A DNA stretch of 64,000 nucleotides. Source: Shimia_B sp038527375 (GTDB lineage Bacteria; Pseudomonadota; Alphaproteobacteria; Rhodobacterales; Rhodobacteraceae). Location: positions 7,174 to 71,173 of the forward strand of contig JBCBFU010000012.1 in NCBI GenBank assembly GCA_038527375.1, written 5' to 3'. The translations under genes and the position numbers were made by a program. The notes beneath the pieces are model-generated. The model did not search any database. It was not told where the DNA came from and worked only from the letters and a program-made list of their open reading frames with translations. Positions 34,869 to 44,168 of the stretch are shown here, piece after piece. Position 1 is the first letter of the stretch; the number at the start of each line of letters is the position of its first letter.

Positions 34869-35435
34869 ATGTCCGAAGAAGACCTCGAACCCGATCTCGA
34901 TGATCTGCAGCGCCGGATGGATGGCGCAATCTCGTCCCTGAAAACCGAATTCGCGTCTTTGCGGACGGGCCGTGCGTCGGCCTCGATGCTGGAACCGGTC
35001 ATGGTGGAAAGCTACGGCCAGATGACGCCCATCAATCAGGTGGGCACCGTGAACGTGCCTGAACCGCGCATGGTCACGATCAACGTCTGGGACAAAAGCC
35101 TCGTGGGTAAGGTCGAAAAGGCGATCCGTGAAAGCGGGCTGGGCATCAATCCGCAGCTCAATGGCACCATCATCATGCTGCCGATCCCGGAATTGAACGA
35201 GGAACGCCGCCGCGATCTGACCAAGGTTGCGGGCACCTATGCCGAAAACGCCCGCGTCAGCATCCGCAACGTCCGCCGCGACGGCATGGACAAGATCAAA
35301 AAGGCCAAGGCCGCAGGCATGTCCGAAGATGACCAGAAGCTCTGGGAAGGCGAGGTGCAGGAATTGACCGACAAGATGATCAAGGCGGTCGATGGGGCGC
35401 TCGAAACCAAGCAAGCGGAGATCATGCAGGTCTAA
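34869..35435 (+). CDS. frr: Ribosome recycling factor
   Basis: 188 residues. With EF-G it splits post-termination ribosomes. The three-helix bundle contains FASLRTGRASASMLEPVMV near residue 25, NVPEPRMVTINVWDK near 57 and the conserved RVSIRNVRRDGMDKIK region near 130 (split for length). Length is standard (185-188). The intergenic space from pyrH is 96 bases; uppS follows at 15 bases. Confidence 0.97.
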   Translation: MSEEDLEPDLDDLQRRMDGAISSLKTEFASLRTGRASASMLEPVMVESYGQMTPINQVGTVNVPEPRMVTINVWDKSLVGKVEKAIRESGLGINPQLNGTIIMLPIPELNEERRRDLTKVAGTYAENARVSIRNVRRDGMDKIKKAKAAGMSEDDQKLWEGEVQELTDKMIKAVDGALETKQAEIMQV

Positions 35436-35450
35436 CCTGCTGGTTTGGGG

Positions 35451-36197
35451 ATGCCGGACACGCTTCAACACTCAGGCGATAGCGCCGCCCCGGAGGCCGG
35501 GCCCAAACATGTCGCCATGATCATGGACGGCAATGGTCGCTGGGCGGAAATGCGGGGCAGGCGGCGTCTGGTGGGCCACTACATGGGTGCGCGCCGGGTC
35601 CGTGAAATCGTCAAGGCCTGCCCGGATTTGGGTGTCAGCCACCTGACGATCTTTGCCTTCTCGACCGAAAACTGGAAACGCACCCAAACCGAGGTCGCGG
35701 GCCTCATGCGGCTCTTCCGCCGGTACATCATTCACGAGGCCAAAGCGCTCTTCGAGGCCGGCGTGCGCGTCCGCTTTATCGGCGACCGGGTCAAGCTGGA
35801 AGACAGCCTTGTCCGGCTCATGGATGATCTGGAACTGCTGACGTCGGATAATGACAAGCTGCACCTGACGATCGCCATCAATTACGGCGGTCGCGACGAG
35901 GTCACGCGCGCGGCCAAACGGCTGGCATTCGAGGTCGAACAGGGCCGGCTCAGCCATGCGGATGTGGACGCCGAATGCCTGGCGCGGTTCCTGGACACCC
36001 GCTTCCTGCCTGACCCCGATCTGGTGATCCGCACCAGTGGCGAGGCGCGAATTTCGAACTTCCTGCTCTGGCAATCCGCCTACGCGGAATACGAATTCAT
36101 CGACACGCTCTGGCCCGACTTTTCGGCCTCTGAATTCGCACGCATCCTGTCGGGCTTTGGCACCCGGGAACGCCGTTATGGCGGTGTCGCTGTATGA
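35451..36197 (+). CDS. uppS: Undecaprenyl diphosphate synthase
   Basis: 248-residue cis-prenyltransferase that makes the C55 lipid carrier for peptidoglycan and other wall polymers. Substrate-binding MIMDGNGRWAE is near residue 24, with the catalytic Asp. Conserved FSTENWKR near 67 and RTSGEARISNFLLW near 194 are present. ATG 35451 is preceded by GGTTTGGGG; a TTG two codons upstream is unlikely. The stop overlaps the cdsA start (ATGA). Confidence 0.97.
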   Translation: MPDTLQHSGDSAAPEAGPKHVAMIMDGNGRWAEMRGRRRLVGHYMGARRVREIVKACPDLGVSHLTIFAFSTENWKRTQTEVAGLMRLFRRYIIHEAKALFEAGVRVRFIGDRVKLEDSLVRLMDDLELLTSDNDKLHLTIAINYGGRDEVTRAAKRLAFEVEQGRLSHADVDAECLARFLDTRFLPDPDLVIRTSGEARISNFLLWQSAYAEYEFIDTLWPDFSASEFARILSGFGTRERRYGGVAV

Positions 36198-36982
36198 GCG
36201 ATCCGCGTTGGGACGACCTTCGGGTTCGGGTGGCGTCCGGCGGGATCATGGCCGTTTTGGGTCTGTGTGCAGTGGCCTTGGGCGGTGTCTGGTTCCAGAT
36301 GCTGACGGTTTTTGTGACGGCGGTCATGGTCTGGGAACTCTGGATGATGATCGCGCCCGAGGCGCCGACGCCGGGTATGCTTTTGGCCGCAGGCGTGGCG
36401 TCTGTCTTGTCAGGGCTGCTGACTGCACCCGGTATCACTCTGTTACCGCTGATCTTTGTGCCTGCCGCCCTTGGTCTGTGGGTCGTCCCGCGCGAACGGC
36501 GCACCTTTGCGGCCTTCGCCCTTGCGATCATGATCGCGGGCTGGGGCCTTGTGACGTTTCGCGAAACCCACGGGATGTTGTGGATTTTCTGGCTCGTCCT
36601 TGTCGTCGTCATTACCGACATCGCAGGGTATTTCGCCGGGCGCATGATCGGCGGGCCGAAATTCTGGCCAGCCGTGTCGCCCAAGAAAACGTGGTCGGGG
36701 ACGGTCGCGGGGTGGGTCGGGGCCGCGATCCTGGGTGCGGTGTTTCTGACCTTCACCAATGCCGGGCGCGACCTGATCTGGATTTCGGTCCTCGTCTCAT
36801 TTGCCTCGCAGATGGGCGATATCGCGGAAAGCGCGCTTAAACGGCGGATGGGCGTAAAAGACAGCTCGACCCTGATCCCCGGGCATGGAGGGCTCTTTGA
36901 CCGGTTCGACGGGCTCCTTGGCGCCTCCCTCGTGATGCTGGGCGCGTCCCTCCTGGTGGATGTGCCGCAGGTTGATTTCTGA
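36194..36982 (+). CDS. cdsA: Phosphatidate cytidylyltransferase
   Basis: 262-residue membrane enzyme forming CDP-diacylglycerol from phosphatidic acid and CTP. About seven membrane segments are visible. The CDS signature lies near residues 215-240: KRRMGVKDSSTLIPGHGG followed by DRFDG. KKTWSGTVAG near 158 is also conserved. It overlaps uppS by 4 bases and its TGA shares one base with the dxr ATG. Confidence 0.95.
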   Translation: MSDPRWDDLRVRVASGGIMAVLGLCAVALGGVWFQMLTVFVTAVMVWELWMMIAPEAPTPGMLLAAGVASVLSGLLTAPGITLLPLIFVPAALGLWVVPRERRTFAAFALAIMIAGWGLVTFRETHGMLWIFWLVLVVVITDIAGYFAGRMIGGPKFWPAVSPKKTWSGTVAGWVGAAILGAVFLTFTNAGRDLIWISVLVSFASQMGDIAESALKRRMGVKDSSTLIPGHGGLFDRFDGLLGASLVMLGASLLVDVPQVDF

Positions 36983-38154
36983 TGGTGCGGCGCGTCACGA
37001 TCTTTGGGGCGACGGGCTCCATCGGGCAAAACACCATTGATCTGATCAAACGCGCGCCAGATGACTACGAAGTTGTCGCTCTGACTGGGGCGGGCAACAT
37101 CGACCAATTGGCCAATGATGCCAGGGCGTTGGGTGCCGAACTTGCAATCACAGCCGACCCTGCGCGATATGACGATCTCAAGGCCGCCCTTGCCGGATCC
37201 GGCATCGAGGTTGCCGCCGGGCCACAGGCGCTGGCCGACGCGGCGGAGCGGCCAGCGGATTGGGTCATGTCGGCCATTGTCGGGGCGGCGGGCCTCGTAC
37301 CCGGCCTCAAGGCGGTCGAACACGGGACCACACTCGCGCTCGCCAATAAAGAAAGCCTCGTGACCGCAGGCGCGCTGTTGATGGACACGGCGCGGGCGCA
37401 CGGCACAGAGATCCTGCCTGTCGACAGCGAACATTCCGCCGTTTTCCAAGGGCTTATCGGTGAAGATTTAAGTTGCGTTGAGCGCATTATCATCACCGCA
37501 TCCGGCGGCGCGTTCCGCGATTGGCCGACCGAGAAGCTGGCGACTGCGACTTTGGCACAGGCAACGCAGCATCCGAACTGGGATATGGGTCAGCGGATCA
37601 CGATCGACAGCGCATCCATGTTCAATAAGGCGCTGGAACTGATTGAAACACGTGAGTTTTTCGGGGTTGATCCCGCCAAGATCGAGACGGTCGTTCACCC
37701 CGAAAGTATGATCCACGCCCTTGTGGGGTTCTCCGACGGCGCGTTGATGGCCCATGTGGGGCCGCCCGATATGCGCCACGCGATTGGCTTCGCGCTCCAC
37801 CACCCGCACCGCAAGCCCTTGCCTGTTGCCCGGCTCGATCTGGTGGAGATCGGTCAGTTCACGTTCCGCAAAGCCTGCGAGGATCGCTATCCCGCGTTGC
37901 GCCTGGCGCGCGCGGTGATGGAACAGCGCGGGCTGACGGGGGCGGCCTTTAACGCGGCCAAGGAACGCGCGCTCGATGCCTTTATCGCGGGCGAGGCGGG
38001 CTTTGCGCAGATGGCGCAGATCGTCGAGGCGACATTGGACGCGCTCACGGGTACGAGCGCTCTGTCGCAGGACATGACCCTTGATAATATTCTGGCGGTG
38101 GACCATTTGGCCCGCAAGACCGCCGAAGATCAGCTGCACAAGACAGCGCCCTAG
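36982..38154 (+). CDS. dxr: 1-deoxy-D-xylulose 5-phosphate reductoisomerase
   Basis: 390-residue NADPH enzyme of the MEP isoprenoid pathway (DXP to MEP). The NADPH-binding FGATGSIGQNT is near residue 8. The metal and substrate region PVDSEHSAVFQGL is near 148, ITASGGAFRDW near 170 and the MGQRITIDSASMFNKALE region near 195-212. IEVVHPESMIHALV-like sequence follows (VVHPESMIHALVGF). The start overlaps the cdsA stop. Supply of isoprenoid precursors fits the uppS neighbour. Confidence 0.97.
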   Translation: MVRRVTIFGATGSIGQNTIDLIKRAPDDYEVVALTGAGNIDQLANDARALGAELAITADPARYDDLKAALAGSGIEVAAGPQALADAAERPADWVMSAIVGAAGLVPGLKAVEHGTTLALANKESLVTAGALLMDTARAHGTEILPVDSEHSAVFQGLIGEDLSCVERIIITASGGAFRDWPTEKLATATLAQATQHPNWDMGQRITIDSASMFNKALELIETREFFGVDPAKIETVVHPESMIHALVGFSDGALMAHVGPPDMRHAIGFALHHPHRKPLPVARLDLVEIGQFTFRKACEDRYPALRLARAVMEQRGLTGAAFNAAKERALDAFIAGEAGFAQMAQIVEATLDALTGTSALSQDMTLDNILAVDHLARKTAEDQLHKTAP

Positions 38155-38172
38155 CAGAGCAGGACAAACGCC

Positions 38173-39504
38173 ATGGATATCCCCAGCCTGATCGCCGCCT
38201 TTGGGGGCTTTACATGGTTTGTGGTGGCCTTTGTGGTCGCGCTGTCGGTGATCGTGGCGATCCATGAATACGGCCATTACATCGTGGGCCGCTGGTGCGG
38301 CATCCACGCCGAGGTGTTTTCACTGGGCTTCGGCCCGGTTCTGGCGGCGCGGACGGATCGGCGGGGCACCCGCTGGCAGATCGCGGCGCTGCCCTTTGGC
38401 GGCTACGTGAAATTTCTGGGCGATGCGAATGCGGCCTCGGGCAAGGACGGGGAGGTGGTCAGTTCGCTGTCGCCCGAAGAACGGCGCCGCACGATGCATG
38501 GCGCGCCGCTTTGGGCGCGGGTGCTGACGATCGCGGCGGGACCGGTTTTCAACTTTATCCTGTCGTTCTTCGTCTTTGCCGCCTTCTTCATGGCTAACGG
38601 CACCGCGAAGGAGCCGCTGCAAATCGCGTCGCTGATGCCCGTACCTTACGAGACAGAGCTGCAGGAAGGCGACGTCATCCTCGAAATCGACGGGCAGGAT
38701 GCGCGCAGCTATGCCGCCATCGATGCGCTGGAGGATCTGCCGCGGGAACCTGTCTTGCCCTACACGGTGGAGCGTGCGGGCGACGTCATCACCGTATCGG
38801 GCTCGCACCCGTCCCCCACATTGGCCACTGGCATATCGCTGGAATCGGCGGCGCAGGATGCGGGCCTGCGGGCAGGGGACGTCATACTGTCGATGAACGG
38901 AACGCCCGTGGCTGTCTTTGCCCAAATGGTCGAGATCGTGCAGGAGGTGCAGGGCGCGCCGATCTTGCTCGAGGTGTGGCGCGACGGCGATACATTCGAG
39001 ACGACGCTGACACCGCGCGCCACCGATGAACGCCAGCCCGGCGGCGGCTTTCAGACGAATTGGCGCATCGGCATTCAGGGTGGCGGCTTCTTTGAACCCG
39101 TGACAACCGCCCTTGGCCCGGTCGAGGCCGTGCCCACCGCCGCCGCGCAGGTCTGGCTGATCATCATCAGCAGCCTCGACGGGCTCTGGAACATGATCAC
39201 GGGCGCAATTTCCACCTGCAACCTGTCCGGTCCCATCGGCATCGCAGAGACGGCTGGCACCATGGCCTCGCTCGGGTTGGAGCAGTTCGTGTGGTTCATC
39301 GCCGTTCTGTCCACAGCTGTGGGTCTGTTGAACCTCTTTCCGATCCCGGTTCTCGATGGCGGGCACCTTGTCTTTCACGCCTACGAGGCCGTTAGCGGAA
39401 AGCCGCCGTCGGACCGCGCGCTCAACATCCTGATGACCTTTGGTTTGATGGTGATCGCCACGCTGATGATCCTCGGCCTCAGCTCGGATTTGTTCTGCCC
39501 CTGA
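38173..39504 (+). CDS. rseP: RseP, site-2 membrane metalloprotease
   Basis: 443-residue intramembrane zinc protease. The HExxH motif is AIHEYGHY (H31, E32, H35) in the first membrane segment. The last zinc ligand is in NLFPIPVLDGGHLVF near residue 383. Two PDZ domains lie between (about 125-310; LEIDGQDARSY and AGDVILSMNGTPV). Such proteases release sigma-factor regulators from the membrane and clear signal peptides. The gene ends the pyrH-to-rseP group; bamA follows after a small gene, a terminator and a new promoter. Confidence 0.95.
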   Translation: MDIPSLIAAFGGFTWFVVAFVVALSVIVAIHEYGHYIVGRWCGIHAEVFSLGFGPVLAARTDRRGTRWQIAALPFGGYVKFLGDANAASGKDGEVVSSLSPEERRRTMHGAPLWARVLTIAAGPVFNFILSFFVFAAFFMANGTAKEPLQIASLMPVPYETELQEGDVILEIDGQDARSYAAIDALEDLPREPVLPYTVERAGDVITVSGSHPSPTLATGISLESAAQDAGLRAGDVILSMNGTPVAVFAQMVEIVQEVQGAPILLEVWRDGDTFETTLTPRATDERQPGGGFQTNWRIGIQGGGFFEPVTTALGPVEAVPTAAAQVWLIIISSLDGLWNMITGAISTCNLSGPIGIAETAGTMASLGLEQFVWFIAVLSTAVGLLNLFPIPVLDGGHLVFHAYEAVSGKPPSDRALNILMTFGLMVIATLMILGLSSDLFCP

Positions 39505-39611
39505 TAGGCGGGGCAAGACCCGGCCGATTGCCTGCAAAGCTCCCCCCTTGTGCCCCATTTGCGCCGCAATTCGCGACCATCTGAATGGCGTGGAAACAAA
39601 GGGGCGGACCC

Positions 39612-39752
39612 ATGCAAACACTGACAACCGGAGCACGCGGCCTTGGCCTGTTGATGGACCTCAACTGGGATCGTCTGGTGTTTCTGGGCGGTGTGACCGG
39701 CGCGCTTTATGCAGCCGCGTGGCTGGGATCGGCGTATCTGTCGACGCTCTGA
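39612..39752 (+). CDS. Small membrane protein (46 aa)
   Basis: No family recognised. The frame from ATG 39612 to TGA 39752 has a good Shine-Dalgarno (AAAGGGGCGG). Residues 21-44 (RLVFLGGVTGALYAAAWLG and on) form one membrane helix, preceded by a short amphipathic stretch with acidic and aromatic residues (MDLNWDR). It lies between rseP and the terminator at 39784, so it is probably the last cistron of the rseP transcript or has its own promoter. Confidence 0.55.
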   Translation: MQTLTTGARGLGLLMDLNWDRLVFLGGVTGALYAAAWLGSAYLSTL

Positions 39753-39783
39753 CACGCCATCAATGACGTGAGACTGCGATTTA

Positions 39784-39805
39784 GGGGCGCTTCGGGCGCC
39801 CTTTT
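39784..39805 (+). terminator. Rho-independent terminator before the bamA promoter
   Basis: GGGCGC, loop TTCGG, GCGCCC, followed by TTTT. It lies 32 bases past the stop of the 46-residue protein and 29 bases before the -35 of the bamA promoter, separating the rseP transcript from the bamA operon. Confidence 0.8.
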
Positions 39806-39833
39806 GCTTGTGGATATCTCGGTGAATGGCGTT

Positions 39834-39862
39834 TTGACTCACCCTTAAATCCCCGATACATC
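39834..39862 (+). promoter_or_regulatory. Sigma70-type promoter of the bamA-lpxB operon
   Basis: TTGACT (39834-39839) and TACATC (39857-39862) separated by 17 bases. Transcription would start near 39869, about 35 bases before the bamA ATG. No other promoter is obvious through to lpxB, whose genes mostly overlap. Confidence 0.6.
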
Positions 39863-39903
39863 CCTAAAAAACCGAAAACAGCGGTGGTAGAGGGATCGGT
39901 CCA

Positions 39904-42216
39904 ATGACAGCGGGCTTTTTGTTCGGGCGCAACCTGTGGGTTGGGGTGGTATCGCTCCTGATCGGCGCTCTTTTGGCGGGTGATGTTGCCGCACAGTCTT
40001 TTCGGTTCTCGAACATTCAGGTGGACGGCAACCGCCGGATCGAAACGGCGACTATCCAAACCTTTGCGGGCCTCGTTCCGGGGCAGGCCGTGTCTGCGGG
40101 CGAATTGAACGCTGCGGCCCAACGCATCCGCGACACCGGCCTTTTTGAAAGCGTCGACATCATCCCCAGCGGCGGCACGTTGACCATCGTTGTCAGCGAA
40201 TTCCCGACCGTGAACCGGGTGGTGTTCGAAGGAAACCGTCGTTTGAGCGATGACAACCTCGCCCCGCTGGTCCGGTCTGTGCCGCGCCGCGTGTTCAACC
40301 CCGCGATTGCCGAACAGGACGCAGAGACCATCACGCAGGCCTATGCCGATCAGGGGCGTCTGGCGGCAACGGTCAGCCCACGCATCATCCGACGGTCGGA
40401 TAACCGCGTGGACGTGGTCTATGAAATCCGCGAAGGCGGCATCGTCGAGGTCGAGCGCATCAGCTTTGTCGGCAACAAGGCGTTCTCGGACCGTCGCCTG
40501 CGGCGGGTTCTGGAGACCAAGCAGGCAGGCCTGCTGCGCGTGCTGGTCCAGCGTGACACCTTTGTCGAAGATCGCATTCAGTTCGACCAACAGGTCCTGC
40601 GCGATTTTTACCAATCGCGCGGCTATGTCGACTTCCGCACGGTGTCCGTCAATTCCGAACTGGCCCGTGAACGCGACGCGTTCTTTTTGACGTTCAATGT
40701 GATCGAGGGTCAGCAATTCCGTGTCGGCACCGTGACGGCTTCGTCGGACCTGCCGGATGTGGACCCCGATCTGTTCCTCAAGGCCGCAAACCTGCGGTCG
40801 GGGTCGATCTATTCGCCCGTGGCCATCGAAAACCAGATCAGCCGTCTGGAACGTCTGGCGCTGCAGCAGGGTCTGAACTTTATCCAAGTCAGCCCGCGTA
40901 TCACGCGCAACGACCGGGACCTGACGCTGGATGTGGAGTTCGAAATCAATCGCGGTCCGCGCATCTTTGTCGAACGCATCGATATCGAGGGCAACACAAC
41001 CACGCTGGATCGGGTTATCCGCCGTCAGTTCGACGTGGTCGAGGGCGATCCCTTTAACCCACGCGAAATCCGGCAATCGGCCTCGCGCATCCGGGCCTTG
41101 GGCTATTTCGCGAACGCCGACGTGGATGCGCGCGAAGGCAGCGGCCCCGATCAGGTCGTGATCGACGTCGACGTGGCCGAGCAGCCTACCGGCTCCTTCA
41201 GCTTTGGGGGTAACTTCTCCTCCCAAAACGGCTTTGGCCTGATTGCCAGCTTCTCGGAGCGCAACTTCCTGGGCCGGGGGCAGGCGCTGAGCTTCTCCCT
41301 GTCGACGGGCGAGGACAACCGCCTTCTGAGCTTTAATTTCGTTGAGCCCGGTCTGTTTGACCGGGACCTGCGTGCGGGGCTGAACTTTGAATACGCCACG
41401 TCGAACAACGCCAGCGCACGCTATGACACGTCGCGCCTGTCGCTGTCGCCGTCGCTGGCGTTCCCGGTGTCTGACAACGGACGGCTGACGGTGCGTGCCT
41501 TTGGCGAACGCACCGACATTACCGATGTGGCCGCGTCCACCAACGGCATCATCAATGCCGAAGCGGCCCAAGGCGCCGTGTCGCAATTCGGGCTGGGCTA
41601 CGCCTACACCTTCGACAACCGCCGCAGTGGTTTGAACCCGCAAGCGGGGATCATCTTCCGCTTTGGACAGGATTTCGGCGGGATCGGGTCCGATACGTCC
41701 TACATCCAGACCAACGCGCTTATCGCGGCGGAAACGCGTTTGTTGGGCGAGGACCTGACCCTGCGCGCGACACTGGAAGGTGGGGCGCTGAACTACACCT
41801 CGGGGTCGAGCCGTGTGACCGATCGCTTCTCTCTGGGGTCGCGCCAATTCCGCGGCTTTGAACGCAACGGTATCGGCCCGCGTGAAATCAACGGCAGCGA
41901 CAATGACGCCCTGGGTGGCGAGATGTATGCCGTGGCCCGGTTCGAGGCAGAATTCCCAATTGGTCTGCCCGATGAATACGGCATCTCTGGCGGCGTGTTC
42001 TATGACATCGGTTCGCTCTGGAGCGTTGGTGACAGCGCGGCGAATGCAACCGGCACGCTGCTGTACGACGATTTCTCGGCCCGGTCGGTCGTTGGGGTGT
42101 CGCTGTTCTGGCAGTCGCCGGTTGGTCCCTTGCGCTTCAACTTTACCGAGGCGCTCGACAAGGAAGAGTTCGACCAAGAGCAGTCGTTTGATCTGACCAT
42201 CTCGACGAGCTTCTGA
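39904..42216 (+). CDS. bamA: BamA, outer membrane protein assembly factor
   Basis: 770-residue core of the BAM complex that inserts beta-barrel proteins into the outer membrane. A signal peptide (cleavage near DVAAQ) is followed by five POTRA domains (about 30-425), each with the IxVxGNxR-type start (IQVDGNRRI, VVFEGNRRL, ISFVGNKAF, IDIEGNTTT). The C-terminal barrel (about 430-770) has the family motif GSRQFRGFERNGIGPR and ends in phenylalanine. It is first in an operon with ompH, fabZ, lpxA, lpxI and lpxB. Confidence 0.96.
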   Translation: MTAGFLFGRNLWVGVVSLLIGALLAGDVAAQSFRFSNIQVDGNRRIETATIQTFAGLVPGQAVSAGELNAAAQRIRDTGLFESVDIIPSGGTLTIVVSEFPTVNRVVFEGNRRLSDDNLAPLVRSVPRRVFNPAIAEQDAETITQAYADQGRLAATVSPRIIRRSDNRVDVVYEIREGGIVEVERISFVGNKAFSDRRLRRVLETKQAGLLRVLVQRDTFVEDRIQFDQQVLRDFYQSRGYVDFRTVSVNSELARERDAFFLTFNVIEGQQFRVGTVTASSDLPDVDPDLFLKAANLRSGSIYSPVAIENQISRLERLALQQGLNFIQVSPRITRNDRDLTLDVEFEINRGPRIFVERIDIEGNTTTLDRVIRRQFDVVEGDPFNPREIRQSASRIRALGYFANADVDAREGSGPDQVVIDVDVAEQPTGSFSFGGNFSSQNGFGLIASFSERNFLGRGQALSFSLSTGEDNRLLSFNFVEPGLFDRDLRAGLNFEYATSNNASARYDTSRLSLSPSLAFPVSDNGRLTVRAFGERTDITDVAASTNGIINAEAAQGAVSQFGLGYAYTFDNRRSGLNPQAGIIFRFGQDFGGIGSDTSYIQTNALIAAETRLLGEDLTLRATLEGGALNYTSGSSRVTDRFSLGSRQFRGFERNGIGPREINGSDNDALGGEMYAVARFEAEFPIGLPDEYGISGGVFYDIGSLWSVGDSAANATGTLLYDDFSARSVVGVSLFWQSPVGPLRFNFTEALDKEEFDQEQSFDLTISTSF

Positions 42217-42827
42217 TGGGTGGCCCGGCTGGGGCGGTCTTGCGTGCGGCGCGCGCGCTTGGCCTGATCCTCTGGGCGGCTGCCGCACCGTTTGCGGCGT
42301 CCGCGCAAACATCGGCTGATCTTCCCACGCTGGACTTTCGCTCTCCGATCCTGACGATCGAGGCCGCGCGCCTGTTTCCCAACACGGCCTTGGGTCAACA
42401 GCTTGCCTCGGCGCTGGACGCCGACCGCGCGGCGCTGGCGCAGGAGAACCGCGAGTTGGAAGAGGCCCTGCGCACCGAGGAATTGGCCCTGACCGAACAA
42501 CGCGCGACACTGCCGCGCGCCGATTTTGTCGCGCTCGCCGCTGATTTTGACAGCCGTGTTCAGGAAACACGCATCGAACAGGACGCCAAACAACGCGCGC
42601 TTGAGGCGCGGGCGGCGGCGCAGGAAGGCATTTTTCTTGAGCGGATCCAGCCCATTCTGGGCCAGATCATGGTCGAGGCCGGAGCAGCAGTGATTATCGA
42701 GACATCGACCACGTTCTTGCGGGACCGCTCGGTCGACGTGACCGATCTGGCCATCGCGCGCATCAACGCAGAGTTTCCAGCTGACACACCGATCACGCCC
42801 GCAGGCGAGGACGCGCCGGACGAATAG
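42216..42827 (+). CDS. OmpH/Skp family periplasmic chaperone
   Basis: 203 residues. A signal peptide ends near FAASAQ. The OmpH body has a short beta segment (ILTIEAARLFPNTALGQQL) and two long charged helices (about 60-135; LAQENRELEEALRTEELALT), the tentacle coiled coil of Skp, ending in a conserved VIIETSTTFLRDRSVDVTD strand. Skp carries unfolded outer membrane proteins to BamA. Its start shares one base with the bamA stop. A disordered acidic tail closes the protein. Confidence 0.9.
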   Translation: MGGPAGAVLRAARALGLILWAAAAPFAASAQTSADLPTLDFRSPILTIEAARLFPNTALGQQLASALDADRAALAQENRELEEALRTEELALTEQRATLPRADFVALAADFDSRVQETRIEQDAKQRALEARAAAQEGIFLERIQPILGQIMVEAGAAVIIETSTTFLRDRSVDVTDLAIARINAEFPADTPITPAGEDAPDE

Positions 42828-42915
42828 CGCCACACCCCGCGCCGCCGGGCCGTGACCTTGCGGCCCCAGCGCGGGCTTGCTAGGCCGCATGAAACACCAA
42901 GATCGAAGGCCGTCC

Positions 42916-43386
42916 ATGACCGACACGACATCAGAGCTCAAATCCGCCGATATCCAATTGATCCAGCGGTTGCTGCCGCACCGGTATCCCTTTCTTCTGG
43001 TGGACCGGGTGATCGATATCGACGGCACGTCCAGCGCGGTCGGGCTCAAGAATGTCACCATGAACGAGCCGCACTTTCAGGGTCACTTTCCGGGCACACC
43101 GATCATGCCGGGTGTCACGATTGTCGAGGCGATGGCCCAGACGTCTGCCGTGATGGTGGGGGTTTCCATGGGGCTCGAGGATAAGGACCTGCTGATCTAC
43201 TTCATGGGCATCGACGGCTGCAAATTCCGGCGCAAGGTCATCCCCGGCGACGTCCTGCGGATGGAGCTCACCACCCTGCGCGGCAAACCCGGCGGCAAGG
43301 TCTGGAAGTTCAAGGGCGTGGCCACCGTCGAGGGCGAATTGGCCGCTGAGGCCGAATTCACGGCGATGATGGACCTGCAAGCCTGA
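42916..43386 (+). CDS. fabZ: 3-hydroxyacyl-ACP dehydratase FabZ
   Basis: 156-residue hot-dog-fold dehydratase of fatty acid synthesis. Catalytic H57 lies in HFQGHFPGTPIMPGV and E71 in TIVEAMAQ. LLPHRYPFLLVDRV is the typical N-terminal signature. ATG 42916 has GAAGGCC upstream; an in-frame start at 42877 lacks support. In many bacteria lpxD lies just before fabZ; here it is absent. The stop overlaps the lpxA ATG by one base. Confidence 0.96.
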   Translation: MTDTTSELKSADIQLIQRLLPHRYPFLLVDRVIDIDGTSSAVGLKNVTMNEPHFQGHFPGTPIMPGVTIVEAMAQTSAVMVGVSMGLEDKDLLIYFMGIDGCKFRRKVIPGDVLRMELTTLRGKPGGKVWKFKGVATVEGELAAEAEFTAMMDLQA

Positions 43387-44168
43387 TGGGGTCGGTCCAC
43401 CCTTCGGCCATCGTCGAGGATGGCGCGCAGATTGACGATGGGGCCACGGTTGGCCCGTTTTGCGTCGTGGGCGCGGGGGTCTCGCTGGCCTCGGGCGTCC
43501 ATCTCAAAAGCCACGTGGTGGTACAGGGGCAGACCAGCATCGGTGAAGACACGGTCGTCTTCCCGTTCACCGTGCTGGGGGAAATCCCGCAGGACCTGAA
43601 ATTCAAGGGCGAGGAGACCCGCCTCGTTATCGGGGCGCGCAACCGGATTCGCGAACACGTCACGATGAACACTGGCACCCAAGGGGGCGGTGGCGTCACC
43701 CGGGTAGGCGATGACGGGCTCTTCATGGCGGGCTGCCACATCGCACATGATGCGCAGGTCGGTGACCGGGTGATCGTCGTCAACAGCGCGGCCATCGCCG
43801 GGCATTGCGTGCTCGAAGATGACGTGATCGTCGGCGGGCTGTGCGGCATTCACCAATGGGTTCGGATCGGTCGCGGTGCCATCATCGGTGCGCTGTCGAT
43901 GGTCACCAATGACGTGATCCCGCACGGTCTGGTGCAGGGGCCGCGCGGCGAATTGGACGGGCTGAACCTCGTGGGCCTCAAGCGCAAGGGCGTGGCCCGC
44001 GCGGATATCACGGCGCTCCGCGCAGCGTTTCAGATGCTGGCACAGGGCGAAGGCACGTTTATGGACCGCGCCCGCCGGATGGGCGACGAAAACGACAGCG
44101 ATTATGTGCAAGACCTCGTGCGTTTCATCACCGGTGAAACGGATCGGTCCTTTCTGACGCCCAAATGA
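43386..44168 (+). CDS. lpxA: LpxA, UDP-GlcNAc acyltransferase
   Basis: 260-residue first enzyme of lipid A synthesis, adding a 3-hydroxyacyl chain to UDP-GlcNAc. Left-handed beta-helix repeats fill residues 1-185. The catalytic histidine is in MAGCHIAHDAQVGD near residue 122. REHVTMNTGT and GLCGIHQWVRIG are conserved. A C-terminal helical domain follows. Its stop overlaps the lpxI start (ATGA). Confidence 0.97.
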   Translation: MGSVHPSAIVEDGAQIDDGATVGPFCVVGAGVSLASGVHLKSHVVVQGQTSIGEDTVVFPFTVLGEIPQDLKFKGEETRLVIGARNRIREHVTMNTGTQGGGGVTRVGDDGLFMAGCHIAHDAQVGDRVIVVNSAAIAGHCVLEDDVIVGGLCGIHQWVRIGRGAIIGALSMVTNDVIPHGLVQGPRGELDGLNLVGLKRKGVARADITALRAAFQMLAQGEGTFMDRARRMGDENDSDYVQDLVRFITGETDRSFLTPK

